Made by a program: the position numbers and the translations under genes. Shown one piece after another: positions 24,929-34,070 of a stretch of 64,000 nucleotides of DNA. The notes below the pieces were generated by a model. It had not been told where the DNA came from. It ran no database searches and saw only the letters and a program-made list of their open reading frames with translations. The stretch lies in NCBI RefSeq assembly GCF_000374425.1, contig NZ_KB894360.1, forward strand, positions 1-64,000, written 5' to 3'. The DNA comes from Acinetobacter tjernbergiae DSM 14971 = CIP 107465 (GTDB lineage Bacteria; Pseudomonadota; Gammaproteobacteria; Pseudomonadales; Moraxellaceae). Within the stretch, counting starts at the first letter, position 1. The number at the start of each line of letters is the position of its first letter.

Positions 24929-25348
24929 ATGGATATCCGTAAAATCAAGAAGCTCATCGACTTGATGATTGAATCTGACTTACAGGCGATTGAAGTTAAG
25001 GAAGGTGATCAATCCATCTCATTAACTCGTCCGACACCAGTGTATGCGACTGCAGTTGCAACAGCACCAACTATAACTGCTCCAAGTGCTCCAACAGCAA
25101 AAACCCCTCGTGGTGCTGTAGAAACATCACCTATGGTTGGTGTCTTCTATTCTGCACAAAGCCCTGGTGAAGCACCATTTGTGAATGTAGGTCAAACAAT
25201 TTCTGCTGGTGAAACTTTAGGCATCATTGAAGCAATGAAAATCATGAACCCAATTGAAGCAACCAAGAGTGGTGTGATTGAAGAAATTTTGGTGAAAAAT
25301 GGTGAAGTGATCCAGTTTGGTCAACCACTTTTCCGCTATCGCGCTTAA
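24929..25348 (+). CDS. accB: Biotin carboxyl carrier protein of acetyl-CoA carboxylase
   Basis: A 139-residue AccB. The N-terminal helix segment ([18 protein letters not shown]) is followed by an Ala/Pro/Thr-rich linker (about 40-65) and the biotinyl domain [19 protein letters not shown]. The biotinylated lysine is K104 in EAMKIM. It carries carboxybiotin between AccC and AccAD for malonyl-CoA synthesis. It lies 26 bases after aroQ; accC follows with an ATG that overlaps its stop, though the better accC start is 18 bases on. Confidence 0.96.
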   Translation: MDIRKIKKLIDLMIESDLQAIEVKEGDQSISLTRPTPVYATAVATAPTITAPSAPTAKTPRGAVETSPMVGVFYSAQSPGEAPFVNVGQTISAGETLGIIEAMKIMNPIEATKSGVIEEILVKNGEVIQFGQPLFRYRA

Positions 25349-25365
25349 TGAGTTTGGGGATTCCA

Positions 25366-26730
25366 ATGTTGCAAAAAGTATTAATTGCAAACCGTGGTGA
25401 AATCGCTTTACGAATTACTCGGGCTTGTAAAACTCTTGGCATTAAAACGGTCGGTATTTATTCAGATGCTGACAAAGATTTAATGCACCTACGCTTTGTT
25501 GATGAGGCTGTATGTATTGGGCCAGGCACGAGTAGTGAGAGCTATTTGAATATTCCTGCAATTATTACTGCGGCAGAAATTACAGGTGCAGATGCCATTC
25601 ACCCAGGATATGGCTTCTTATCCGAGAATGCTGAGTTTGCTGAGATTATCGAAAGCTCTGGTTTTATTTTCATTGGCCCTCGCCCTGAACACATTCGCCT
25701 TATGGGAAATAAAGTTTCAGCGATCATGGCAATGAAAAAATCTGGTGTACCAACTGTACCCGGCTCTGCTCATGCTGTTACAACCAATAATGCTCTTGCG
25801 GAAGCCAAAGAAATTGGCTTTCCTTTGATTGTTAAAGCAGCATCTGGTGGTGGTGGTCGTGGTATGCGTATTGTAGAACGTGTCGATACTTTACTAGAAT
25901 CTGTTCAAGCAGCTCAACGTGATGCTGAAATGTGGTTTGGTGATGATACTGTCTATATGGAGCGTTTCTTACAGAAACCTCGTCACGTAGAAGTTCAAAT
26001 TTTAGGTGATGGCAATGGCCACGCGATTCATTTATACGATCGTGATTGTTCTTTACAACGTCGCCACCAAAAAGTCTTAGAAGAAGCACCTGCACCAAAT
26101 TTACCAGAGCAAGCACGTGCTGATATTCTAGAAGCATGTGTCAATGCATGTAAGCTTATGCAATATCGAGGTGCTGGCACATTTGAGTTCCTCTTTGAAG
26201 AAGGCGAATTCTTCTTTATTGAAATGAATACGCGAGTTCAAGTTGAACACCCTGTCACTGAAATGGTGACTGGGGTTGATATTATTGAGCAACAACTACG
26301 CATTGCTGCTGGTTTGGGTCTAGATATCGAACAACATCAGGTTGAAGTCAAAGGTCATGCGATTGAATGTCGTATTAATGCTGAAGACCCAACCACATTC
26401 TTACCATCACCAGGAAAAATCGAAAATTTCTATGCGCCAGGCGGTGCTGGTATTCGTCTAGACTCTCATATTTATCAAGGCTATAGTATCCCTCCTTATT
26501 ATGATTCAATGATTGCAAAGTTGATTTCACATGGTAAAGATCGTGAGACTTCTTTAGCTCGTATGCGTCAAGCTTTAGACGAGATGATCCTAACGGGTAT
26601 TAAAACCAATATCCCATTACATAAAGATCTTATTTTGCAGGATAAAAATTTCTGCGAACAAGCAATGGATATCCATTATCTTGAGAAACATTTACTTAAA
26701 CAGTTAGAATCACAAACTGAAAAAGTTTAA
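25366..26730 (+). CDS. accC: Biotin carboxylase, acetyl-CoA carboxylase subunit
   Basis: A 454-residue ATP-grasp enzyme that carboxylates the AccB biotin using ATP and bicarbonate. It begins [17 protein letters not shown] and has [16 protein letters not shown], the glycine-rich lid [24 protein letters not shown], and the active-site [18 protein letters not shown]. The start is ATG 25366 with GGGGA five bases upstream, matching the family start; the ATG at 25348 would add six residues. A terminator follows at 26736-26768. Confidence 0.97.
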   Translation: MLQKVLIANRGEIALRITRACKTLGIKTVGIYSDADKDLMHLRFVDEAVCIGPGTSSESYLNIPAIITAAEITGADAIHPGYGFLSENAEFAEIIESSGFIFIGPRPEHIRLMGNKVSAIMAMKKSGVPTVPGSAHAVTTNNALAEAKEIGFPLIVKAASGGGGRGMRIVERVDTLLESVQAAQRDAEMWFGDDTVYMERFLQKPRHVEVQILGDGNGHAIHLYDRDCSLQRRHQKVLEEAPAPNLPEQARADILEACVNACKLMQYRGAGTFEFLFEEGEFFFIEMNTRVQVEHPVTEMVTGVDIIEQQLRIAAGLGLDIEQHQVEVKGHAIECRINAEDPTTFLPSPGKIENFYAPGGAGIRLDSHIYQGYSIPPYYDSMIAKLISHGKDRETSLARMRQALDEMILTGIKTNIPLHKDLILQDKNFCEQAMDIHYLEKHLLKQLESQTEKV

Positions 26731-26735
26731 ATCCC

Positions 26736-26768
26736 AAAAACCTCTTATAAATTATAAGAGGTTTTTTT
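26736..26768. terminator. Terminator between accC and the convergent 26.8-kb gene
   Basis: AAAAACCTCTTATAA pairs with TTATAAGAGGTTTTTTT just after the accC stop: at least ten strong pairs with seven T on the plus strand and five on the minus strand, so it can serve both converging genes. Confidence 0.85.
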
Positions 26769-26783
26769 GTATCTAAACTTACT

Positions 26784-27263
26784 TTAAGGTAAAACGCGGC
26801 GCAAAGTTGCGAAGCACTTATCACCTTTTTCATTAGCGCAAAAATCAATCGTATGGTCATCTGCCCATTTCACAAAGTATTGAGAAACCTCACCCGTTTG
26901 ATCTTGCATTTGTCCTGAACAATCCATCTGATTATTGTCATGTTTAATTTGTAAAACAAGAGCAGGTAAACGTTGCTTATGATCTTCAGATGGTTGATAT
27001 TCATATAAACCATAAGACCACTCTTGCCCACTTTTGATAACAACCTCATTTATCCCACGAAAATTATAATACTCGACACACTTTTTATTATTCACAATTT
27101 CCATTCCCCATAACCCCATGATTTCTGGGCGGGTTGTAACGCGAATTGCATTTGCTTTAGCAAATTGTTCCGCAGTGTCTACTTGTTGTGCATTTTCTAC
27201 TGTATTTGCCATAGTCCATGTTGAGCAAGCCCATAATAATCCAATAATATAAATATTTTTCAT
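26784..27263 (-). CDS. Exported hypothetical protein
   Basis: A 159-residue protein, not recognised. The N-terminus MKNIYIIGLLWACSTWTMAN looks like a signal peptide cut after TMA, so it is probably periplasmic; the Cys in the hydrophobic part does not sit in a good lipobox. The mature part is Trp/Tyr-rich with cysteines that could pair (KKCVEYY, MDCSG, DFCANEKGDKCFA). The start is ATG 27263; an in-frame TTG at 27296 would add 11 residues ahead of the signal peptide and is rejected. It converges with accC. No partner gene is suggested. Confidence 0.7.
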   Translation of the reverse strand: MKNIYIIGLLWACSTWTMANTVENAQQVDTAEQFAKANAIRVTTRPEIMGLWGMEIVNNKKCVEYYNFRGINEVVIKSGQEWSYGLYEYQPSEDHKQRLPALVLQIKHDNNQMDCSGQMQDQTGEVSQYFVKWADDHTIDFCANEKGDKCFATLRRVLP

Positions 27264-27463
27264 AGATTTAATTAAGTCGTAATCTAAACTGTGCAAGGCT
27301 TTAACTTAGCATATTTTTTGAGAAAAACATGCTTTCATAACCATATAAACACAATATTTTTAGCATGTAATTTATTTAATCGTTCTTCCTTTTTTCAGGT
27401 ATCCTATTTTTTAACTTATACTTATTTTTACTTTATAACAATTCAGCTTCAAGGATGAAAGCA

Positions 27464-28954
27464 ATGAAATTTTCTGAATACATTCAATATGATGGTTTAG
27501 GTTTAGCACAGTTAGTCAAGAACAAAGAGGTTCATGCATCAGAATTATTGCAGATCGCATTAGAACGAACAGATAAAGTCAATACAAAACTGAATGCCAT
27601 TATTATTCCTATGTATGAACAAGCAAAGCAACGTACACAGCAGCAGTCATCTGGATTGTTTGCTGGCGTTCCTTTCTTAGTAAAAGACTTATTCCAAGAA
27701 TATCAAGGTATACCCACCTCTTATGGAAGCCATGCGCTAAAAAAAATCAATTATACGCCTAACTTCAATGCTGAAATTGTTAATCGCTGGGAAAAAACAG
27801 GAATCATCACTTTTGGTCGTACCAATGTCCCTGAATTTGGAATAAAAGGAATTACCGAACCCGAGGCTTGGGGCTCATGTCATAACCCTTGGAATTTAAA
27901 GCACAATAGTGGAGGTTCTTCAGGTGGTTCAGGCTCAGCTGTTGCCGCTGGTTTGGTGCCAATTGCAGGTGCAGGTGATGGCGGTGGATCTATTCGTATC
28001 CCAGCTTCATATTGTGGTTTATTTGGATTAAAGCCAAGTCGAGGGCGTACGCCATGGGGCCCACAATATAGTGAAGCAATGCACGGCGCTGCAATGCAAC
28101 ATGTTCTATCCAAAACAGTTCGCGATAGTGCTGCCATGCTTGATGCTGTCCAAGGCTCTGAACAAACTTCACTTTTTAGAATAGAAGCACCTCAGCAAAC
28201 GTATCTGGATGTGATTCAACACCCTCCTAAAAAACTAAGAATCGCATTTAATACCCAATCACCAATTGGCACAAAAGTTTCAAAAGACGCCATTCAAGCA
28301 GTCCAACAAACCGCTAAATTGTTGGAGTCTTTGGGACATATTGTGATTGAAGACCAGCCACAAATAAACGGCTTGGCATTGGCAAAAGATTTCGTGACAA
28401 CTTGGTTTAGTCAGTTCTCGTATATGCAAGCGCAAATCAAACAGATTCAAGGTGCAACAGATCGTGATTTCGAACTTGATTCGGTCGCATTAGCTGCTTT
28501 TGGCTCAAAAACAACAGCGACAGAATATATTCACACACTCAATAATTGGGGACTTTATAGCACTCAGATGAATATCTTCTTTGAAAAGTATGATCTATAT
28601 TTGACTCCAACAACAGCTTCAGTTGCTCCTAAGAATGGGGAAATTGCAACGCCAGCTTGGCAAAAACCAATCTTAAAAGGATTATTAAAGGTCGGTAAAG
28701 CGCATTATTTAGCACAAGGCAAATTGGTTGAAAAAATGGTACAAGAAAATTTAAGCTGGGTGCCTTTTACGCAATTAGCGAATGTCACAGGCTTACCTGC
28801 CATGTCTGTACCTTTATACTGGAATAAAAATGGCTTACCTTTAGGCAGTCAATTTATTGCACCATTTGGGCGTGAAGATCGATTGCTGCAACTAGCTACG
28901 CAATTAGAGCAAACCCAGCCATGGATGCCACAGTATAAAAACATTCAACTCTAA
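27464..28954 (+). CDS. Amidase-signature-family enzyme
   Basis: A 496-residue amidase with the Ser-cis-Ser-Lys catalytic apparatus: Lys in GVPFLVKDLF, the cis-Ser in NSGGSSGGSGSAVAAG, and the nucleophile Ser in AGDGGGSIRIPAS. The C-terminus (TGLPAMSVPLYW, PLGSQFIAPFGRED) matches single-chain amidases rather than GatA with GatB/C neighbours. Likely reaction is hydrolysis of a small amide; substrate unknown. The start is ATG 27464, eight bases after AAGGA; the ATG at 27455 directly abuts the ribosome site. It is monocistronic, converging with an MFS transporter gene one base away. Confidence 0.88.
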   Translation: MKFSEYIQYDGLGLAQLVKNKEVHASELLQIALERTDKVNTKLNAIIIPMYEQAKQRTQQQSSGLFAGVPFLVKDLFQEYQGIPTSYGSHALKKINYTPNFNAEIVNRWEKTGIITFGRTNVPEFGIKGITEPEAWGSCHNPWNLKHNSGGSSGGSGSAVAAGLVPIAGAGDGGGSIRIPASYCGLFGLKPSRGRTPWGPQYSEAMHGAAMQHVLSKTVRDSAAMLDAVQGSEQTSLFRIEAPQQTYLDVIQHPPKKLRIAFNTQSPIGTKVSKDAIQAVQQTAKLLESLGHIVIEDQPQINGLALAKDFVTTWFSQFSYMQAQIKQIQGATDRDFELDSVALAAFGSKTTATEYIHTLNNWGLYSTQMNIFFEKYDLYLTPTTASVAPKNGEIATPAWQKPILKGLLKVGKAHYLAQGKLVEKMVQENLSWVPFTQLANVTGLPAMSVPLYWNKNGLPLGSQFIAPFGREDRLLQLATQLEQTQPWMPQYKNIQL

Positions 28955-28955
28955 T

Positions 28956-30128
28956 CTAGTTTCTGACTGCCGTTTCCACCTGATTCGGCAGCCATGCCAC
29001 TAAAACTAAGCCCAAAAGAACAACCACACTTGCACATAAAAAAATTGTTGCTCCAGACAAATCTTGCCAATAACGCCCTGCTAACAAACTACCAGATGCC
29101 ACACCCAAACCCCACATCGTACTATAAAGCGCTTGCCCCCGACCTTGTTGCTCCGCAGAAAAATTCTGAAAAATCACTTTCATTGCGATTAAATGAAACA
29201 AACCAAAACTAAAAGCATGTAAACATTGAGCAAACAACTGCCCTAGAAGATGTGTATTTAAGATACCAACCAAGAACCAACGTAAACTCGTGAGTATCAA
29301 ACAAACGGCGACTAAAGTTCGCCACGAGAAACGTGTAAAAAAAACTTTTTGTGCTATGGCGAACATTGCAATTTCTGCAATGACACCTGTTGCCCATAAA
29401 CTCCCAATTTGAGTGGTACTAAATCCGATTTCTTTTAGAAAATTACTATAAAAGCTATAAAATGGAGCTTGTGAAAACAATAAGATAAATTCAATTGCGA
29501 AAAATGCTGCCACAGCAGGTCGTTTTAGAATAGGTAACAAAGGTTGCAATTTTTTCTGCGAACTTGGTGCATGTTCAGGCTCTTTAATCGTGAATGACCA
29601 TAAAAATGCAAGAAATGAAACTGATAATAATAAGATGGGTAGCATAGAAATAGGAATGACTTCTAATAAAGTACCAATGATAAAGACACCTAATATAAAA
29701 CCAACCGACCCCCACTTTCTTACTTTTCCATAGTGTTCAGCCCGTTTTTCACCTAGCCAAAATAAAGTTACACCTTCAAATTGTGCCAAGATCGCATTTT
29801 GGAAAAAACTAAAAATCAGCATCAATAATGCAACTGACTGGAAACTATTCGGAATCACAAAAATTGCAAACCAAATACAAGCTTCCATCCATGTCGCAAT
29901 ACGGACAAGTAGCATTCGCTTACCCGATTTATCTGCAATCCAACCCCAAATCAAAGGTGCAAAAAAACGAGTGATAATCGCAATAGAAGATAGAATACCT
30001 ATCTCTTGATAATTGAAACCCTGATCTTGAAGATACAAGTTCCAATAAGGCATAAATGTTCCAACGATTGAATAGTAGAACAGGTAAAAACCACCCAAGC
30101 GTGTTTGGATATTGAGGGATTGTAACAA
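28956..30128 (-). CDS. MFS transporter (HcaT/nucleoside-symporter-like)
   Basis: A 390-residue inner-membrane protein with about 12 hydrophobic segments in two halves. The loop GWIADKSGKRMLLVRI is the MFS motif between segments 2 and 3, and the N-terminal GGFYLFYYSIVGTFMPYWNLYLQDQG resembles the HcaT-type MFS_1-like group (3-phenylpropionate permease relatives). Substrate not predictable. It is divergent from the FMN-binding glutamate-synthase-like gene and its stop nearly touches that of the amidase gene. Confidence 0.82.
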   Translation of the reverse strand: MLQSLNIQTRLGGFYLFYYSIVGTFMPYWNLYLQDQGFNYQEIGILSSIAIITRFFAPLIWGWIADKSGKRMLLVRIATWMEACIWFAIFVIPNSFQSVALLMLIFSFFQNAILAQFEGVTLFWLGEKRAEHYGKVRKWGSVGFILGVFIIGTLLEVIPISMLPILLLSVSFLAFLWSFTIKEPEHAPSSQKKLQPLLPILKRPAVAAFFAIEFILLFSQAPFYSFYSNFLKEIGFSTTQIGSLWATGVIAEIAMFAIAQKVFFTRFSWRTLVAVCLILTSLRWFLVGILNTHLLGQLFAQCLHAFSFGLFHLIAMKVIFQNFSAEQQGRGQALYSTMWGLGVASGSLLAGRYWQDLSGATIFLCASVVVLLGLVLVAWLPNQVETAVRN

Positions 30129-30308
30129 TTCAAAAGCCTTATTAATTCATGTGTATCGGATGGAAAGTGAGAAATCAGCCCAGATCAATTGATGTTGATT
30201 TTAGCTGATTTAAGAGAATAATTCTCAAGTCTAACAATTCATTACTTGTGATTAATGACTGTTCTTGGCATGGTTTGTTGATTGTTAAATTATAGGAATC
30301 CCTTGCCT

Positions 30309-31979
30309 ATGGCGAGTCCAGCGCAAGCTATACGACATAAATTATTGAACACTTTCTTTTCAAGACATTCCGTCTGGCTTCTTTGTATTTTTATTGCTTT
30401 AAGTATTACTTGGTTTAAAACAATTTATACGCCACATACTATTTATTATTTCATTTCCGACACTTTGTTAAATGGAGTTTGGCTAACCACGAGTCTACTG
30501 AGCTTTGTTGGTTTATATGATTTGCTTCAAAAGAAACATGCAATTCTCAGAAATTATCCAATCTTAGGTCATTTTCGTTTTATCTTTGAAGATGTCCGTC
30601 CTGAGATTCGTCAATATTTCATTGAAGCCGATCAAGATGCTTTGCCATTTTCACGTATGCAGCGCAGCTTAGTTTATCAACGTGCCAAGAATGAAAATGC
30701 AGATAAACCCTTTGGCTCAATCATAGATGTATATGAGCCGAACTATCGCTTTATCGTTCATTCGATTACCCCATGTCCACCTGCAGATCCAGCTTCTTTC
30801 CGCGTTCAAATCGGTAATACCCAATGTAGCCAACCTTATAGCGCTTCAATCATGAACATCTCAGCCATGAGTTTTGGCAGTCTGAGTGCCAATGCGATTC
30901 GGGCTTTAAATAAAGGTGCACAGTTAGGTCACTTTTATCATGATACTGGTGAAGGAAGTTTAAGCCCTTATCACTTAGAAAATGGTGGTGATATTGTCTG
31001 GCAAATTGCCAGTGGTTATTTCGGATGCCGAACACCCGAAGGTTTATTTGATCCTGAGAAATTTGCCTTACAAGCAAAGAATCCTCAAATAAAAATGATT
31101 GAATTAAAACTTTCTCAAGGTGCAAAGCCTGGTCATGGAGGGATTTTACCAAAACATAAGATCACTGAAGAAATTTCTAGAATTCGAGGTGTCTCACGTG
31201 ATTATGATTGTATTTCACCGTCTAAACACCCAAGTTTTAATACACCCATTGAAATGATGTATTTCATTCAAAAGCTCAGGGAACTTTCAGGAGGGAAACC
31301 CGTTGGCTTTAAGCTTTGTATTGGTCAACCGTGGCAGTTCATGAGTATTGTAAAAGCAATGCTAGAAACTAAAATTATTCCTGATTTTATTGTCGTCGAT
31401 GGTTCTGAGGGTGGTACGGGTGCTGCACCAATTGAATTTAGTGACTATATTGGGACTCCCTTACGAGAAGGTTTGCGTTTTGTCCACAATACACTTATCG
31501 GTGCAGGTCTACGCAGCCAAGTTAAAATTGGTGCGAGTGGAAAAATTATCAGTGCTTTTGATATTGCCAGTACTTTTGCATTAGGGGCCGATTGGGTCAA
31601 TTCAGCCCGCGGATTTATGTTTGCTGTGGGCTGTATCCAAGCACAAAGCTGCCATACCAATCAATGCCCAGTGGGTGTTGCGACTCAAGACAAAGATCGC
31701 CAAAAAGCAATTGATGTCCCAAGCAAAGCAGAACGTGTTTTTAATTTCCATAAAAATACACTTCACACCTTATCAGAAATGATCGCTGCCGCAGGTTTAA
31801 ATCATCCATCTGATATTAAGGCACATCACTTAGCTCAGCGTATGAATGATCGTGAAATCAAAAACTATGCGCAAATTCATTTTTTCTTGAAGGAAAAAGA
31901 ATTACTGCAAAGTGATTTACAAGATGATGAAAACTTCTACTACCGTATGTGGAAAATGGCGAATGCCGAGACCTTTTAA
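30309..31979 (+). CDS. Membrane-anchored FMN-binding glutamate synthase-like protein
   Basis: A 556-residue protein. Two hydrophobic segments near residues 20-75 are followed by a soluble domain like the FMN/[3Fe-4S] part of glutamate synthase (AMSFGSLSANAIRALNKGA, GEGSLSPYH, KPGHGGILPKHK, IVVDGSEGGTGAAP, and a cysteine cluster CIQAQSCHTNQCPVGVATQ). No gltD or amidotransferase gene adjoins, so classic glutamate synthase activity is unlikely; the physiological reaction is not known. The start is ATG 30309, though a TTG at 30303 sits better relative to AGGA. A terminator follows at 31989-32016. Confidence 0.82.
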   Translation: MASPAQAIRHKLLNTFFSRHSVWLLCIFIALSITWFKTIYTPHTIYYFISDTLLNGVWLTTSLLSFVGLYDLLQKKHAILRNYPILGHFRFIFEDVRPEIRQYFIEADQDALPFSRMQRSLVYQRAKNENADKPFGSIIDVYEPNYRFIVHSITPCPPADPASFRVQIGNTQCSQPYSASIMNISAMSFGSLSANAIRALNKGAQLGHFYHDTGEGSLSPYHLENGGDIVWQIASGYFGCRTPEGLFDPEKFALQAKNPQIKMIELKLSQGAKPGHGGILPKHKITEEISRIRGVSRDYDCISPSKHPSFNTPIEMMYFIQKLRELSGGKPVGFKLCIGQPWQFMSIVKAMLETKIIPDFIVVDGSEGGTGAAPIEFSDYIGTPLREGLRFVHNTLIGAGLRSQVKIGASGKIISAFDIASTFALGADWVNSARGFMFAVGCIQAQSCHTNQCPVGVATQDKDRQKAIDVPSKAERVFNFHKNTLHTLSEMIAAAGLNHPSDIKAHHLAQRMNDREIKNYAQIHFFLKEKELLQSDLQDDENFYYRMWKMANAETF

Positions 31980-31988
31980 GACATCTAT

Positions 31989-32016
31989 AAAAAGCCACGG
32001 ACAAGGTGGCTTTTTA
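31989..32016 (+). terminator. Rho-independent terminator
   Basis: AAAAAGCCAC-GGACAAG-GTGGCTTTTTA ten bases after the FMN-protein stop: 10-bp stem counting A-T pairs, then a T-run on both strands, so it may also serve the converging lipoprotein gene. Confidence 0.85.
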
Positions 32017-32041
32017 TTCACATGAATGAATCTTAGACTAT

Positions 32042-32680
32042 TTAACGACTAATCAAACGATAAATGCCGAAAATGACAACCATAAAAATTAATAGGAATT
32101 TTAAATAATATATCCAATTGTATATTATTGCTTTCCCTTGCCAAATTTGCACTTCAACAGATTGAAACTGAAAATTTGCCGCTTCCATCAGCTCAGCATG
32201 GACATTATAAACCATACCATTGCTTTTCTCACTGACAGAAAATGGATCTGAACCAATCACCAATAAGACAGGCTCATTGACATCATAATTATGCCCATCA
32301 TCTTCTTGAAAGACTTCAGGATGATAACCATTTGACGATTCGCTTTGCACACCACCAATCCATTTTAATTCCACCTGACCTTCTTGCGTTGCCGTGCCTT
32401 TTGCAACGATCACGAAACGATAAGGATTTCTAGCATGATCACCTTCAAAGCTAATACCCACACTTGGTCGATCAAATGTATCTTTCGGTTTTGTGATGAT
32501 CGCTTGGTTTAATGCTTGAATTTCAGTTGGTGTTAGTATAACGGAGTTGACTAAATTCTCACCATACTCTCCTATACGAGGTTCATGCTTCGACTGTCCA
32601 CAAGCGGGCAAGCCTACAACTGCTATCAGTAACAAGCCGATTGCAAACGTTCGATGTTTCAAATTTAGAAATTGCTTCAT
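32042..32680 (-). CDS. Hypothetical lipoprotein with C-terminal membrane segment
   Basis: A 212-residue protein, not recognised. A signal sequence ends in a lipobox-like GLPAC (lipidated Cys near residue 27), and the C-terminus holds a second hydrophobic stretch (YYLKFLLIFMVVIFGIYRLI), an unusual combination of lipid anchor and transmembrane tail. The middle is a soluble domain with no family I can name. It lies 14 bases after the gene at 32695-33423 on the same strand, so the two are probably co-transcribed and may act together at the envelope. Confidence 0.65.
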   Translation of the reverse strand: MKQFLNLKHRTFAIGLLLIAVVGLPACGQSKHEPRIGEYGENLVNSVILTPTEIQALNQAIITKPKDTFDRPSVGISFEGDHARNPYRFVIVAKGTATQEGQVELKWIGGVQSESSNGYHPEVFQEDDGHNYDVNEPVLLVIGSDPFSVSEKSNGMVYNVHAELMEAANFQFQSVEVQIWQGKAIIYNWIYYLKFLLIFMVVIFGIYRLISR

Positions 32681-32694
32681 TTTTTCATCTTATT

Positions 32695-33423
32695 TTAAAA
32701 AACACCGACTGTGATATGGTTATTCAGCATCCAACGAATGACTGGCCCCTGCTGTTCCATCGGTAATGACAAAATATATTCAAAAGTCCGTGCCACTACT
32801 TCGCATTGCTTATTCTTATCTTTGGCAGTTTCTCCTGCATTCAATAGATCTACATCCGCTACGTAGTCCTGTCGTAATTTTTCAGCGATCTTTGACCATG
32901 CCTCGGGTGCTTGCATCCGTTCCACGATCGAGCGTGTGCCCTGATGAGTCAAGATGTAAGTCAAAGCTGCTGCTGTTTGTTGTTGGGTCGATTGACTCAA
33001 CAAAGCCCTACGCTCATCTGGGCTTGTTTTGCTATACAAGGGAAATGAAATAGGAAAGCAATTCCCTTTACGTTTGGCATCATACAATTGTTGTAAATAC
33101 GCATTTGCCCATAATCTTTGTCCTTCATCGTCCGCTTGTTTTTCTACAATCTCACGAAGCTTCCACCACAGGGTGCTACTTACGGCAGCGACCATTTCTT
33201 GTGATTGAATGGATGAATTTGCAGTCTGCTGAATACTTTCGTATTCTTTCACAGCATGTTGCTTCAATGGTTGTAATAAAACAATCTGATCCAATGCGCC
33301 CTGTCGCTGCTGAATTGGTGTATTCTGCGTAGAACTAGTTGGCTCAATATCGTGTTTTGAGCAACGATTTAATAAAAAAAAAGTTGCGAAGATGACCCCA
33401 ATAACAATTAATGCTGCTTTCAT
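32695..33423 (-). CDS. Hypothetical membrane-anchored protein
   Basis: A 242-residue protein with one N-terminal hydrophobic segment (ALIVIGVIFATFFLLNRC), probably an uncleaved anchor or a poor lipobox, then a polar linker rich in Gln/Thr/Ser and a helical domain (EIVEKQADDEGQRLWANAYLQQL). No family recognised. It is upstream of and close to the lipoprotein gene at 32042-32680, and downstream of the DUF4124-like gene. Confidence 0.6.
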   Translation of the reverse strand: MKAALIVIGVIFATFFLLNRCSKHDIEPTSSTQNTPIQQRQGALDQIVLLQPLKQHAVKEYESIQQTANSSIQSQEMVAAVSSTLWWKLREIVEKQADDEGQRLWANAYLQQLYDAKRKGNCFPISFPLYSKTSPDERRALLSQSTQQQTAAALTYILTHQGTRSIVERMQAPEAWSKIAEKLRQDYVADVDLLNAGETAKDKNKQCEVVARTFEYILSLPMEQQGPVIRWMLNNHITVGVF

Positions 33424-33477
33424 TAGTCTCTACCATTTTTACTTTTAATAACTAAACTTGAGACGCAAAGCTTTTAC

Positions 33478-33996
33478 TTAACGCTTTAACGGACAGCTTG
33501 GAGTTGTCTGAGTAAGCAACATATTTGTGGCTGCATTACAACTCAAATAAATACTTCCATCTTCTGCACAAATTCTTGCTGCATAGAATTGACTATTATT
33601 TTCAACTAGTTGTGTAGGTCTATCAGCATAACGCGCCATTCTTTGTAAAGCCACAAGTCGTTGTTTACACTCCGCAAAGGCAATCATTGCTCTTTGGTAC
33701 TCAGATTTCTGTGCGACAACCATTGTTTTATTACTGACTAAATCTTGAGTATAAGCATTTTTTTCAGACACTCTCGCCTGTTCACGTTGCTGCTCTATTG
33801 AACGACAATTCCCCGTAAAGCCATCAGCCACAGAGCCAGTGCATGCTGTTCTTTGGGTTGCTTTTGCTGAACATGGTCGACTTTGATAAGTTGTTCCCTG
33901 ACTCGTTACACACTTGTATAATTCCTCTGCAAATACAGGTGTACAAACAGTTAACAAGCCTAAAATATAAAAGAACTTAAGTATGATCTCTTTCAT
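33478..33996 (-). CDS. Exported DUF4124-like protein
   Basis: A 172-residue protein with a clear signal peptide (FFYILGLLTVCTPVFA, cut before EELYKC). The next segment LYKCVTSQGTTYQSRPCS matches the DUF4124 pattern (a short Cys-containing beta unit found in exported proteins). The rest is helical, Gln/Arg-rich, with several more cysteines likely in disulfides. Function unknown, location periplasmic. It is the first of three consecutive minus-strand envelope hypotheticals. Confidence 0.7.
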   Translation of the reverse strand: MKEIILKFFYILGLLTVCTPVFAEELYKCVTSQGTTYQSRPCSAKATQRTACTGSVADGFTGNCRSIEQQREQARVSEKNAYTQDLVSNKTMVVAQKSEYQRAMIAFAECKQRLVALQRMARYADRPTQLVENNSQFYAARICAEDGSIYLSCNAATNMLLTQTTPSCPLKR

Positions 33997-34070
33997 ATCC
34001 CCTCCGCATATTTAATTTATCAATATTTTTCTATGATATTAAAATTTAGGTATTCACTTCGGTTATCACA

